A DNA stretch of 51,503 nucleotides from a virus. The stretch is taken from the IMG/VR virus record IMGVR_UViG_3300025118_000023, positions 1 to 51,503 of that record. One strand, written 5' to 3'. This document shows positions 7,238-15,145 of this stretch, one piece after another. A program made the position numbers and the translations under genes. The notes under the pieces are model-generated. The model saw only the letters and a program-made list of their open reading frames with translations. It did not search any database and had not been told where the DNA came from. Positions within the stretch are counted from its first letter, which is position 1. Each line of letters begins with the position of its first letter.

Positions 7238-8122
7238 TCAGTCTGTAAGTTGGAAGTCAATATCAACTTTATCATACAATTCCAAAAACGACTTTTTTGT
7301 TTCATCATCAAAACGATTCAAACAGAATCGAAGTGACTTTTCCTTATCTTTAAAAATTTTATAAGCATTAACAATATGAACCAAACGACGAGTAGAGATA
7401 ATCTCATCTACTCCGCCATCATAGAATGTTTTTCTAATGATGTCACCCCAATCCACAAGACGCTTACAAAACTTAGCGTCATCGAAATGTTTTGAAAGAA
7501 TTCTTTGTTCTATGTTAGGGGTTGGATATTCTTGTTCAAAAGTTACAGGGAATCTTTCAAGGAATGCTTCATTAAGTACATTAGTACCAATGAACCTACC
7601 ATCATCAGATCCTTTACCCTTTGTATTAGCAGTTGCGATAACATTAAAACCTGGAGAAGGTTTAATAAACCTACCAATTTTCTTCAGAAAAACTCCCTTA
7701 CCTTCAAGGATAGATTGGAGACATAGAATCTTATTAGAAGCAAGATCAATCTCATCTAAAAGGAGTGTAGCTCCCCTTTCCAATGCCTCGACAACTGGAC
7801 CGTTATGCCATACAGTGTTACCATCAACAAGGCGAAACCCACCAATAAGGTCATCTTCGTCTGTTTCAATTGTTATGTTGACACGGATTAACTCTTTATT
7901 TAGTTGAGCACACGCTTGTTCGATACTAAACGTTTTACCATTACCCGAAAGACCCGTAAGAAATATAGGGTAGAATAAACGGGACTTAATAATGTTTTTA
8001 ATATCGTTAAACGGACCAAACTTGACGAAGGTATCATCTTTTTCAGGGATAAGATTTTGTAACGGCGTTTCAATTGCAGATTTTTCTGAATGAGTTCGTT
8101 TTATAAGTTTGTGTTCGATCAT
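7238..8122 (-). CDS. cobS: CobS-like AAA+ ATPase (MoxR family)
   Basis: A 294-residue ATPase with Walker A GLSGNGKT (57-64), an insert with DEDDLIGGFRLVDGNTVW (88-105) typical of MoxR/CobS ATPases, Walker B LLLDEID (120-126), sensor 1 ATAN (163-166) and an Arg-finger region LERF (188-191). Bacterial CobS with CobT inserts cobalt into the corrin ring. T4-like marine phages carry a CobS gene whose role is unsettled. Its likely partner, a VWA protein, lies two genes upstream (8452-10557). MoxR ATPases generally work with VWA proteins to remodel targets, so a chaperone role is as possible as metal chelation. Confidence 0.88.
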   Translation of the reverse strand: MIEHKLIKRTHSEKSAIETPLQNLIPEKDDTFVKFGPFNDIKNIIKSRLFYPIFLTGLSGNGKTFSIEQACAQLNKELIRVNITIETDEDDLIGGFRLVDGNTVWHNGPVVEALERGATLLLDEIDLASNKILCLQSILEGKGVFLKKIGRFIKPSPGFNVIATANTKGKGSDDGRFIGTNVLNEAFLERFPVTFEQEYPTPNIEQRILSKHFDDAKFCKRLVDWGDIIRKTFYDGGVDEIISTRRLVHIVNAYKIFKDKEKSLRFCLNRFDDETKKSFLELYDKVDIDFQLTD

Positions 8123-8176
8123 TCATGTAACGAATCAATATAATTATAATAACCCAATTAAATTTAATTTACTATC
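8123..8176. other. AT-rich intergenic segment with a 14-bp palindrome
   Basis: The gap upstream of the cobS-like gene contains the perfect palindrome AATTAAATTTAATT and, on the minus strand, TTATTATAAT, a possible -10 element without a clear -35. It could drive cobS separately from the cobT-like gene. Weak evidence. Confidence 0.3.
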
Positions 8177-8425
8177 TTAAGTAGACACTTTCTTGGTTGT
8201 ACCAGTACTTGGTCCAGTAACTGGAATAGGTCCTTTTGGTCGATTCGGTGGAATTGCCACTGGAGAACTATTAGATCCAGATAGTAATTGTAAAGCCTGA
8301 ATACCACCATCCAACTTATAGAATTTCTCTTTCAATACCAATATAGTGGCTTCTCCTTCTTTAATTTGGGCAAGGACAGTTTGTTTTTGTTTCTGGAAAT
8401 CAGCGAGTAATTCTTCTACAGTCAT
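8177..8425 (-). CDS. Small coiled-coil protein (82 aa)
   Basis: Residues 1-48 form a continuous predicted helix with heptad-like spacing (ELLADFQKQKQTVLAQIKEG then LVLKEKFYKLDGGIQALQLL). The remainder is Pro/Gly/Thr/Ser-rich and probably disordered. No family recognised. It lies between the cobT-like and cobS-like genes, and an AATAAATA late-type promoter sits about 20 bases upstream. Confidence 0.6.
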   Translation of the reverse strand: MTVEELLADFQKQKQTVLAQIKEGEATILVLKEKFYKLDGGIQALQLLSGSNSSPVAIPPNRPKGPIPVTGPSTGTTKKVST

Positions 8426-8445
8426 ATCAAAAAATTGAATCGTTT

Positions 8446-8453
8446 TATTTATT
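8446..8453 (-). promoter_or_regulatory. Late-type promoter AATAAATA
   Basis: AATAAATA on the minus strand, about 21 bases upstream of the 82-aa gene and overlapping the end of the cobT-like gene. It differs from TATAAATA only at the first base. Confidence 0.4.
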
Positions 8454-10557
8454 ATACCACCATTTCAATAAATTCGTCCAAAACCCTTTTATTCATTTTT
8501 TTAGATTTAAGAGATTTTTTGAAAGCACTTCCTATTTGAACCTTAGTTGCATCTTCTCTAACTTCAAAAGAAGTATCATTATTCAAGACCTTTGAAGAGA
8601 TAGCAATATAAGAATCGTAAAGATTATTTCTTACAGAAACAGATCTATTCTTTTTCCAATTCTCACGAATTTCCTCCTTATCTTTAACAAGAAGCATATC
8701 CATAAAACTTGTAAAATCACGTGTAGAATTAATCAATCTAATACCAACAAAATTAGTAAAAGGAAATCTATTCTTTAGTTGACGTAAAAAGGGTTTTGTT
8801 TGGTATGGAGAATTTACAAAAGAATAAACATATCCAGTCATACGATCTCTTAGATAACAACTACCCGTTCTAATAGAGGCAAAACCAAGATAAAGTTCAT
8901 CTTCCCAATTTCTTTGCACATTAACTCTACGTTTCACAGAAGTAGCTTCACCATCAGTTAAGATAATACAGTGAACTTTTTGTAGACTATATCTTTTCTT
9001 AAATTGTGGAATAATTTTATTAAGAGATATCAATGCCTCATTGAGAGGAGTTCCAGAAAGATTTACACGATCTGGTACACAATAAGTACAATTATACCTA
9101 TTATTATAAGCATAAGAAATTCTATACAAGTTTTTAATCTGATTATCCAATTCCTTACCCTTACACTTACTAGTAAGAATATTCATCAATGAAAAATTAT
9201 TCGGAATATGAACTACATGATTCTTAGGTTCATAATGATCTGGCCCCTGTACTTTACCATTCCATTCATTGGTAAAAGCATATACATCAAAGGGAAGTCC
9301 AACCTTCTTACAGAACCATACCAAATTAAAAAGTTGTTTACATGTATCATGAAGAACTTCATGCATAGATCCAGACCAATCCAACAGAAAGATCAATCCA
9401 TGACTCTTTCCATCTGGAACTACCGTAATCTTTTTAAAAATATCTTCATTCCATTTATAGGTATGAATGGAATTCATATCAAGAACTCCAGTCTTAGAAT
9501 TTAAAGATCTCTTATAACTATCGGCAGACTTACGACATTCAAATTCTTTTATAAGATAATTAACTTCACGCTGGGCAGATTTTTTAAACTGATTAAAATC
9601 TTCATCAACTTTTACAAAATTATTTGTTCCTACTCTATAAGTTTGTTCCTTAAAATTATTTTCAACATGATCACTAAATTCAATATTATCAATAATAATA
9701 GTATCTAGATTAACTGATGGAATTTCAAGATAAACATTTTCTCTATAATACCTATCACTAGAAAGGGTTTCTAATGCCTCATCAAAAGATTCTTGAGTCT
9801 CTACAACAGGTTTAGAAGGAGTATGAGAAACCACCCCACTATCAGCGCCGCCAGTATTGTTGCTCCTTTTAGGAGTAACAGGGCCATCACTATCAGTATT
9901 GGAGCAAACGTCGTTACTAGAAATATCGTCAGAGGAATCAGAACCAATGCTTGAAGAATCCAATTTTTCTTCCAAATCTTTCGGATCCTTTTGAGGGGTT
10001 TCTTCTTTTTTGATTTCTTCGGTACAATAGTTGTGGAGGATTGTGGAGGCATGAATTACATCTTCAAAAGTTTCTACATCTAATACAGTATTTACAATAT
10101 CCATTTCTCTCTTAGAAAAACGAATATCAATAAAAGGACCGATTTTAGTATTAAGATTAATTTTATCAGCAAGACTCATCTTATTAACATCAGTGTCTTC
10201 TATACAGAAAAAATCTTGATCGGCTAATTCTTTGTATCCATTATAAAATGTTTTTTTGAGTCCAGGATATTTGCGACGCATCAATTTCTCAATACGAACA
10301 TCTTCCACTACATTAATAACAGATGGAAAAGTACCCATACACTCCTTTAAATCCGCTTCAGGAGTAAAGAGTGCATGACCTACTTCATGACCCACTAGAA
10401 GGTCATATACGACGTTTGAGGCAAGGTTCCATGAAGGAAGGGTCAGTACACGATTCACAACATCAAAAGAAGCTGTAGAAACATCTCTGTGTTCTATAAC
10501 CAAATCTTCTGTTGCTAGAAGACGTGCTAGATTTTCCTTAACCTCATTACGATTCAT
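8452..10557 (-). CDS. cobT: CobT-like VWA protein with an HEXXH metalloprotease motif
   Basis: A 701-residue protein in three parts. The N-terminal domain (about 1-180) has the zinc-protease motif HEVGH (57-61) followed by NVVEDVRIE (82-90), whose Glu is a candidate third metal ligand. The linker (about 182-250) is acidic, Ser/Asp-rich and likely disordered. The C-terminal half is a von Willebrand A domain with MIDAS motif DWSGS (393-397) and a later LTDGEAT. Marine phage homologues are usually named CobT or peptidase. With the CobS-like ATPase it forms a MoxR-VWA pair. The start overlaps the 78-aa gene by ATGA. A role in corrin cobalt insertion is possible but not shown by the sequence. Confidence 0.75.
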   Translation of the reverse strand: MNRNEVKENLARLLATEDLVIEHRDVSTASFDVVNRVLTLPSWNLASNVVYDLLVGHEVGHALFTPEADLKECMGTFPSVINVVEDVRIEKLMRRKYPGLKKTFYNGYKELADQDFFCIEDTDVNKMSLADKINLNTKIGPFIDIRFSKREMDIVNTVLDVETFEDVIHASTILHNYCTEEIKKEETPQKDPKDLEEKLDSSSIGSDSSDDISSNDVCSNTDSDGPVTPKRSNNTGGADSGVVSHTPSKPVVETQESFDEALETLSSDRYYRENVYLEIPSVNLDTIIIDNIEFSDHVENNFKEQTYRVGTNNFVKVDEDFNQFKKSAQREVNYLIKEFECRKSADSYKRSLNSKTGVLDMNSIHTYKWNEDIFKKITVVPDGKSHGLIFLLDWSGSMHEVLHDTCKQLFNLVWFCKKVGLPFDVYAFTNEWNGKVQGPDHYEPKNHVVHIPNNFSLMNILTSKCKGKELDNQIKNLYRISYAYNNRYNCTYCVPDRVNLSGTPLNEALISLNKIIPQFKKRYSLQKVHCIILTDGEATSVKRRVNVQRNWEDELYLGFASIRTGSCYLRDRMTGYVYSFVNSPYQTKPFLRQLKNRFPFTNFVGIRLINSTRDFTSFMDMLLVKDKEEIRENWKKNRSVSVRNNLYDSYIAISSKVLNNDTSFEVREDATKVQIGSAFKKSLKSKKMNKRVLDEFIEMVV

Positions 10558-10790
10558 TTGGATCTCAGTTCCTTAACGATACGAATAGCCTCATTAATAT
10601 CAAGATCCCATCCATAATCTGGATGAGGATCCACAAGCATTTTAACTATATCTTCATCAGTCTCACCTTTTGCATATAAAGCAGCAATTTTTGCTTCACA
10701 AATATAATCTTCATATGTCGCATTATCACCCAAATCAGCAGGCATGTGCATTGGTTCAGCTTTGTGAACCTTGCGAACAACGTTAGACAT
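10554..10790 (-). CDS. Hypothetical protein (78 aa)
   Basis: A small acidic helical protein, MSNVVRKVHKAEPMHMPADL, with a C-terminal segment TDEDIVKMLVDPHPDYGWDL. It starts just after a terminator-like hairpin and overlaps the cobT-like start by ATGA, so it is the first gene of the cobT/cobS transcription block. No Shine-Dalgarno sequence is evident. Function unknown. Confidence 0.65.
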   Translation of the reverse strand: MSNVVRKVHKAEPMHMPADLGDNATYEDYICEAKIAALYAKGETDEDIVKMLVDPHPDYGWDLDINEAIRIVKELRSK

Positions 10791-10827
10791 GTGTACGGAG
10801 GTTTAGTACTTTCTCAATATACGACGA

Positions 10828-10848
10828 AACCCGCCTCTTGGGCGGGTT
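10828..10848 (-). terminator. Hairpin, probable terminator after the gp46 group
   Basis: A perfect 8-bp GC-rich stem (AACCCGCC paired with GGCGGGTT) with a 5-base loop. On the minus strand it is followed by a short T run (TTT). It lies between the 52-aa gene and the 78-aa gene, where transcription blocks would be separated. Confidence 0.6.
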
Positions 10849-10885
10849 CAATAGACGGTTTAACAAGTGTCTACGTCTTTCTCTA

Positions 10886-10899
10886 GCACTTCGTAGTGC
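10886..10899. repeat. Second short hairpin in the gp46-cobT gap
   Basis: GCACT-TCGT-AGTGC gives a perfect 5-bp stem. It stands about 40 bases from the terminator-like hairpin and may be an RNA processing or pausing element. There is no T run, so I do not call it a terminator. Confidence 0.4.
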
Positions 10900-10906
10900 C
10901 TGTGGT

Positions 10907-11065
10907 TTAAGAGTCCTCTTCTGACTCTTCTTGCTGTGATGTTGCCAATTTGGAACGTTCATGGATCTGACTTAAATAACGATCACTTCTGGGGTCTGTT
11001 ATTAAGACCATTCCTGATTCGTGGAATGATTCAGCGTAATCGACGGGTCTTCTTATATTGGTCAT
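10907..11065 (-). CDS. Small hypothetical protein after gp46 (52 aa)
   Basis: Short ORF beginning MTNIRRPVDYAESFHESGMV and ending in an acidic tail (EESEEDS). The ATG overlaps the gp46 stop as ATGA, which supports translational coupling. No family recognised. It is followed by two hairpins. Confidence 0.6.
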   Translation of the reverse strand: MTNIRRPVDYAESFHESGMVLITDPRSDRYLSQIHERSKLATSQQEESEEDS

Positions 11066-12774
11066 TCTACTATTCTACTAAATCCTTTGATTTTGTCAAA
11101 CTTTATTACGTTAAGAAATTTATCAAGTAAATCTGACTTATGAGATATAACAAATATATTTGCGTTCTTAATAACGAATCTTATAATCTTCAAAAACTCA
11201 TCTGTTCCAAACCCATCAAGAGAAGAATCAAAAACCTCATCCATAATTAACAGATTGGTATTTGCTGAATTTTTATACCTAGCAACCTCTCTCCAAGTGA
11301 ACAGAAGGGCCAAATCAATTCTCATTTTTTCTCCTTCCGAAAAAGAAGAATAGGAGAAGTCTTCGTGAATTGGGGATTGGATAGTCTCGTTGAACTCTTC
11401 GTCTAATTGGAAGTTGATGTAAAAATCCATCATTTGAAGGTACTTATTAACCTGTTGATTAATGAATGGTAAGTACTTCTTAATGATACTTGTTTTTACG
11501 CCTCCGTCCTTTAAAAGACTGTAAACGAAATCATATTCAGAGATCTTCTGTTTTAAATCGGTTAACTTTTCAAATACTCCAGATAATTGTTTCTTAAACG
11601 AATTTAACTTCTCATGCTCAGTATTTCGGTTCTGTAATGTATTGGTAATGACTTGAATTTCATGTTCCAGATCCTTTGATTGAGTTCTGAAATCTTCAAT
11701 CCGAGTATTGTTTTGAGAAATGCCATGCGTTAGGGAAATAACCTCCTTTGATACTTGATTAAATTGGCGCTCTAGTTGTTCGGTTTTACTAATTGCGTCC
11801 TTGAGTTCATTAAACCCAAGTTGCAACTCATTTATCTTATTTTGAGCGAGAACAATTCTATTTAAGCGAATGTTTTCTTCTATATCCTGATCACATGTAG
11901 GGCATGTTACATTCTCTTCAAAAAATTTATGTTCCTTATCAATTGTTTGTATTTTATTCTCCAATTGACCTCTAATAGTACTTAATTTCTTAAGTTTCTT
12001 TGGTGCTCCAATAAGAGTTTCTAATGTTTTTTGTTTAGATTCAATTGATTCTTGATTGTTTTTATTTTTAGATATTAGATCAGTAATTTCTCCATTAATA
12101 TCAGTACATTTCTTTGTATACTTCTCAATATTATCTTGACCGCGAGTCTCAGCATCAGAAATAAAGTGTTCTTGCATTGTCACTTTATCTTTAATGGATT
12201 CTTTACTTAATTGTAAAGTTCTTATATCTTCCTTTATTACACGAATTTTATTCTTTACAATATCATTCATAGAAGAAAAGATCTTAATATCTAAAAGATC
12301 TTCAATCACTTCTCTACGATGAGAAGCTGTCAATTGCATAAACGGAACAAAGTTACTACTACCCAGAATTACAATCTGTGTAAAAGATTTGTAATTCATC
12401 TTCAATACATTCTGTTCTAACCACTTCTGTTGATCATTAGCATTAGAAAATTGATCCATCACAGAACCATTTCTATGAATCTCAAAGATGTTTGGTTTTA
12501 TTCCTCGAACTACCTTCCATCCAGTATCTCCTATAGAAAACTCTATCTCTACCCTACAATCCTTCTCATTAGTAGTATTAACTAACTGACCTTTATTAAT
12601 TTTACGAAATGGTTTGCCAAATAAAGTAAACGTCAATGCATCCAGCACGGTACTCTTACCAGCACCATTAGTTCCAATAACTAACGTAGTATCTGTTTCA
12701 TTTAAAATAATCTCAGTCGGATGATTTCCAGTAGATAAAAAATTCTTCCAACGAATTTTCTCAAAAATGATCAT
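11062..12774 (-). CDS. 46: Recombination endonuclease subunit gp46 (Rad50-like)
   Basis: gp46 is the SMC/Rad50-type ATPase of the gp46/47 complex, which resects DNA ends for recombination-dependent replication and helps degrade host DNA. The 570 residues (T4: 560) have Walker A GTNGAGKS (34-41), long coiled-coil arms, a zinc hook CPTC (291-294), an ABC signature FSEGEKMRIDLALLF and Walker B LLIMDEVFD near the end. It starts by ATGA overlap with the DUF3110-like gene. Confidence 0.96.
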   Translation of the reverse strand: MIIFEKIRWKNFLSTGNHPTEIILNETDTTLVIGTNGAGKSTVLDALTFTLFGKPFRKINKGQLVNTTNEKDCRVEIEFSIGDTGWKVVRGIKPNIFEIHRNGSVMDQFSNANDQQKWLEQNVLKMNYKSFTQIVILGSSNFVPFMQLTASHRREVIEDLLDIKIFSSMNDIVKNKIRVIKEDIRTLQLSKESIKDKVTMQEHFISDAETRGQDNIEKYTKKCTDINGEITDLISKNKNNQESIESKQKTLETLIGAPKKLKKLSTIRGQLENKIQTIDKEHKFFEENVTCPTCDQDIEENIRLNRIVLAQNKINELQLGFNELKDAISKTEQLERQFNQVSKEVISLTHGISQNNTRIEDFRTQSKDLEHEIQVITNTLQNRNTEHEKLNSFKKQLSGVFEKLTDLKQKISEYDFVYSLLKDGGVKTSIIKKYLPFINQQVNKYLQMMDFYINFQLDEEFNETIQSPIHEDFSYSSFSEGEKMRIDLALLFTWREVARYKNSANTNLLIMDEVFDSSLDGFGTDEFLKIIRFVIKNANIFVISHKSDLLDKFLNVIKFDKIKGFSRIVE

Positions 12775-13046
12775 GTATAATTTGGTGGTATGACAATATC
12801 ATCAGGCGTGATCACAACATATTGATAATCATGAAATTCACAAACCTTTTTAACTAGATCACTTTCAACTTCAACAACCTTAAGTTTAGGATGTCTCCCA
12901 TCAAGTTCCAATTGATATGAATATCTCTCAGCATCCTCTGACTCTTCAAACATAAAGATAGTCTCATTTCCCCCATCATCAATGATGGAATAAGCACCGC
13001 CAGTACTTTCTTCCTCTTCAGGGTCATGAACACTGAGTATATACAC
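12771..13046 (-). CDS. DUF3110-like protein between gp47 and gp46
   Basis: A 91-residue protein beginning MYILSVHDPEEEESTGGAYS. The central FMFEESEDAERYSYQLELDG resembles DUF3110, a small family common in cyanobacteria and cyanophages, followed by CEFHDYQYVVITPDDIVIPP. A gene of this type in this place is, from memory, typical of T4-like cyanophages. The start is GTG at 13046, overlapping the gp47 stop (TAGTG). Function unknown. Confidence 0.7.
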   Translation of the reverse strand: MYILSVHDPEEEESTGGAYSIIDDGGNETIFMFEESEDAERYSYQLELDGRHPKLKVVEVESDLVKKVCEFHDYQYVVITPDDIVIPPNYT

Positions 13047-14098
13047 TATTCTACCACCTCACACGCTTCTTTGTAAACCTCTTGAACCACATTCTTAATT
13101 GATTGACTATCAATATCAGTTTCCGATTCATCAATATATCTAGTCAGAATGGAAAGAGTATCTTCTGATTCTGTAGCTTCAAATTGATCCTTCGAATACC
13201 AACCAGAAAAATCAACACTCTCAATAATTTTCAAATCAGCTACATTTGAAGAGAATAATTTATCGATAAACTTTTCAAATTTCTTCTGATCGGATTTTTT
13301 ACGAACAATAAGTTTTACAATTTTATTTTCATACTCTCTAGTATCAAAAGTTTGATAATTGGTATCTTCATAATAAATTTTATAAAAAATATTATAAGGA
13401 TTATTGATAGCAGTATACTCTAAAGTTTCCGTATCAAAAACATGAAATCCTCTTGTATCTCCATAATCATTCCAATAAATTTCATATGGATTTCCTAAGT
13501 AATTAATATTACCTTCTATACTCCTAGTATGATAATGTCCAGATAATACCTTTTTAAAATTTTTATATACATTCTTATCAGCACCATGTTCCATTATACA
13601 ATGGAGATTGGCAGCAAAACCTTTAAGTTCAAGATGTCCCATAGCAACTGAACACTTTGATTTTGTTATTTTCTTATATGTACTTTCTTCGTTTTCAGAA
13701 TTAATCCATGGAATAAATGCTATATCCAAACCACCGATATTTAATTCCTCATATTCACTGACAACATGAATATTATCGTACTCTCGTAATAATAATTCGC
13801 AAGTATTAACTCTGTTAGTATTCTTATAATAGGCGGTGTGATTACCGACAAGACATGTAAGATTAATCCCCCTATCGCGTAGTAGTTGGAAATAGTTGTC
13901 TTTAGCCCACCTGAGTGCAGAATAATTAATGCCTGTCCTGTTATCAAAAGTATCACCCATATCAATGCAAACGGAGATATTATTATCATCCAGATACGGG
14001 AAAAAAACTTCATCATAGAACTTCTGAAAGAAGTCATGAAATAATTTAGAATTTTTACGGGCGCCAAAATGTTGATCGCTTATAATGGCGATTTTCAT
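13046..14098 (-). CDS. 47: Recombination endonuclease subunit gp47 (Mre11-like)
   Basis: gp47 is the metallophosphoesterase nuclease partner of gp46. The 350 residues (T4: 339) show SDQHFG (metal ligands D8, H10), MGDTFDNR (47-54), VGNHTAYY (84-91), GHLELKG and GHYHTRS, the five phosphoesterase blocks in order. It follows gp55 with a one-base TGATG overlap. The gp55-gp47-gp46 order matches marine T4-like phages. Confidence 0.95.
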   Translation of the reverse strand: MKIAIISDQHFGARKNSKLFHDFFQKFYDEVFFPYLDDNNISVCIDMGDTFDNRTGINYSALRWAKDNYFQLLRDRGINLTCLVGNHTAYYKNTNRVNTCELLLREYDNIHVVSEYEELNIGGLDIAFIPWINSENEESTYKKITKSKCSVAMGHLELKGFAANLHCIMEHGADKNVYKNFKKVLSGHYHTRSIEGNINYLGNPYEIYWNDYGDTRGFHVFDTETLEYTAINNPYNIFYKIYYEDTNYQTFDTREYENKIVKLIVRKKSDQKKFEKFIDKLFSSNVADLKIIESVDFSGWYSKDQFEATESEDTLSILTRYIDESETDIDSQSIKNVVQEVYKEACEVVE

Positions 14099-14580
14099 CA
14101 GCGACTCATCTTCGATCGAACATTGTCCTTAATTGAATTGTACTCTGATCTCTCATTACTTGTCAACTCCCCATCAGATACAAATACTTGTTCGAATCCC
14201 GTCTTTTCAATAATCTTCTCTTTAATCTCCAATTGTTTCTTTTCTTTCTGAATTCGTCTCAAGAAAGCATAATGAACAATTTGAGTAAAATAAGCAAATG
14301 GATTCTGAGATTTCTCTGGATTAAAATTGTTTATATATTGAACACAATTCTCAATACCATCACAAATCATATCATCCTTGAACATATAGTTCACAAAATT
14401 TGGTTTATAGGATAAATGAGTTGCGATCTTTAAAAAACATTCCCCAATATAATTAGTAATCCTAGGTCTACCTATCCCCTTGGCATCAGCAATAGCGACC
14501 TGATCTTTATAATCTATAATAGCAATCAAGAACTGCTTATTATTAACATAATGTTCTGACTTTTTTCTACGAGCAGCCAT
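14098..14580 (-). CDS. 55: Late transcription sigma factor gp55
   Basis: gp55 is a minimal sigma factor that directs host RNA polymerase to TATAAATA late promoters. The 160-residue protein (T4: 185) contains FLKIATHLSYKPNFVNYMF, MICDGIENCVQYINNFNP and NPFAYFTQIVHYAFLRRIQK, the sigma region 2-like segment that contacts the -10 element. The ATG at 14580 has a weak AAGG site upstream. The 121-bp gap upstream holds repeated promoter-like sequence (see 14624-14671). Confidence 0.93.
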   Translation of the reverse strand: MAARRKKSEHYVNNKQFLIAIIDYKDQVAIADAKGIGRPRITNYIGECFLKIATHLSYKPNFVNYMFKDDMICDGIENCVQYINNFNPEKSQNPFAYFTQIVHYAFLRRIQKEKKQLEIKEKIIEKTGFEQVFVSDGELTSNERSEYNSIKDNVRSKMSR

Positions 14581-14623
14581 ATAATGCCTTCAAGATAAAG
14601 TAATCCTATCAAATAAATCGATT

Positions 14624-14659
14624 CTTGACAAGTCTATGTAACTTGACAGGTCTATGTAA
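14624..14659. repeat. Tandem 18-bp repeat carrying two -35 boxes
   Basis: Two adjacent 18-mers, CTTGACAAGTCTATGTAA (14624-14641) and CTTGACAGGTCTATGTAA (14642-14659), differ at one base. Each contains a consensus TTGACA on the plus strand. The first copy also holds the short inverted repeat CTTG-A-CAAG, so it could be an operator. Confidence 0.9.
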
Positions 14660-14671
14660 ACTCTGTATAAT
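14643..14671 (+). promoter_or_regulatory. Consensus sigma70 promoter facing against the operon
   Basis: TTGACA at 14643-14648 and TATAAT at 14666-14671 are both perfect and are separated by 17 bp, the ideal spacing. It would fire rightward from about 14678, antisense to the 147-aa gene and uvsW. On the minus strand the same segment carries TATACA with TTGCAC 15 bp upstream, so it may be a two-way promoter that also drives gp55. No plus-strand gene is apparent downstream. Confidence 0.65.
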
Positions 14672-14697
14672 AACCTTTGTGGAGGTGCAAGGGAATT

Positions 14698-14709
14698 AAG
14701 CTTAAGCTT
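14698..14709. repeat. 12-bp perfect palindrome
   Basis: AAGCTTAAGCTT at the end of the 147-aa gene, just downstream of the plus-strand promoter. It includes the TAA stop of that gene. Possibly chance. Confidence 0.5.
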
Positions 14710-15145
14710 CTTCATTACTACTATTAGTCTTTTCATTTAACTTAAACATCTTTTCTAGATGACTTCTAGCTTCCTTTACAGAAGATATATATCCCATATC
14801 TCTAGACATTTTAGCATCTTTATGTCTCTTTCTATGAAGAGTTTTCATATGATGGGTTCTAACGAAGTTTTCATATAGTTCAATACATTCTTCATCTTTT
14901 GATTCGGATATAGTTATAACTTTATCCATAGTAACCATGAATAGATCTTCTCTACCAAATTTCATCCATGGTTCCAATCTGAATCCTATTGCTAAGTCAG
15001 TATTTGGTGCTTTAACAGTTGCTAGTATTACAGGGTTTGAAAGTAATAGAAGAGTACGTGTTTCCTCTTCACTTACGGATACTTTAGCGAATAGTTCTTC
15101 TCCGGTTATTAGTTTTATATGTGAATAAAAATCTTCTTCAATCAT
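14702..15145 (-). CDS. Hypothetical protein with possible Lsm/SH3-like fold (147 aa)
   Basis: The N-terminal half reads FYSHIKLITGEELFAKVSVS, then LLLLSNPVILATV and LFMVTMDKVITIS. The pattern of a strand with TGEE followed by further strands resembles Lsm-like small barrels seen in phage and archaeal proteins, but I cannot confirm it. The C-terminal half is basic and helical (HHMKTLHRKRHKDAK). It overlaps the uvsW stop by ATGA. An RNA- or protein-binding role is an inference. Confidence 0.6.
   Translation of the reverse strand: MIEEDFYSHIKLITGEELFAKVSVSEEETRTLLLLSNPVILATVKAPNTDLAIGFRLEPWMKFGREDLFMVTMDKVITISESKDEECIELYENFVRTHHMKTLHRKRHKDAKMSRDMGYISSVKEARSHLEKMFKLNEKTNSSNEEA

Noticed and set aside
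7437-7907. 156-codon plus-strand ORF
   Set aside because: It lies wholly antisense to the cobS-like gene, whose Walker motifs are clear. Its composition (Ser/Arg-rich) is typical of a reverse-complement shadow.
10936-11130. 64-codon plus-strand ORF near the end of gp46
   Set aside because: Antisense to the end of gp46 and to the 52-aa gene, which has an ATGA-coupled start and is the better reading.
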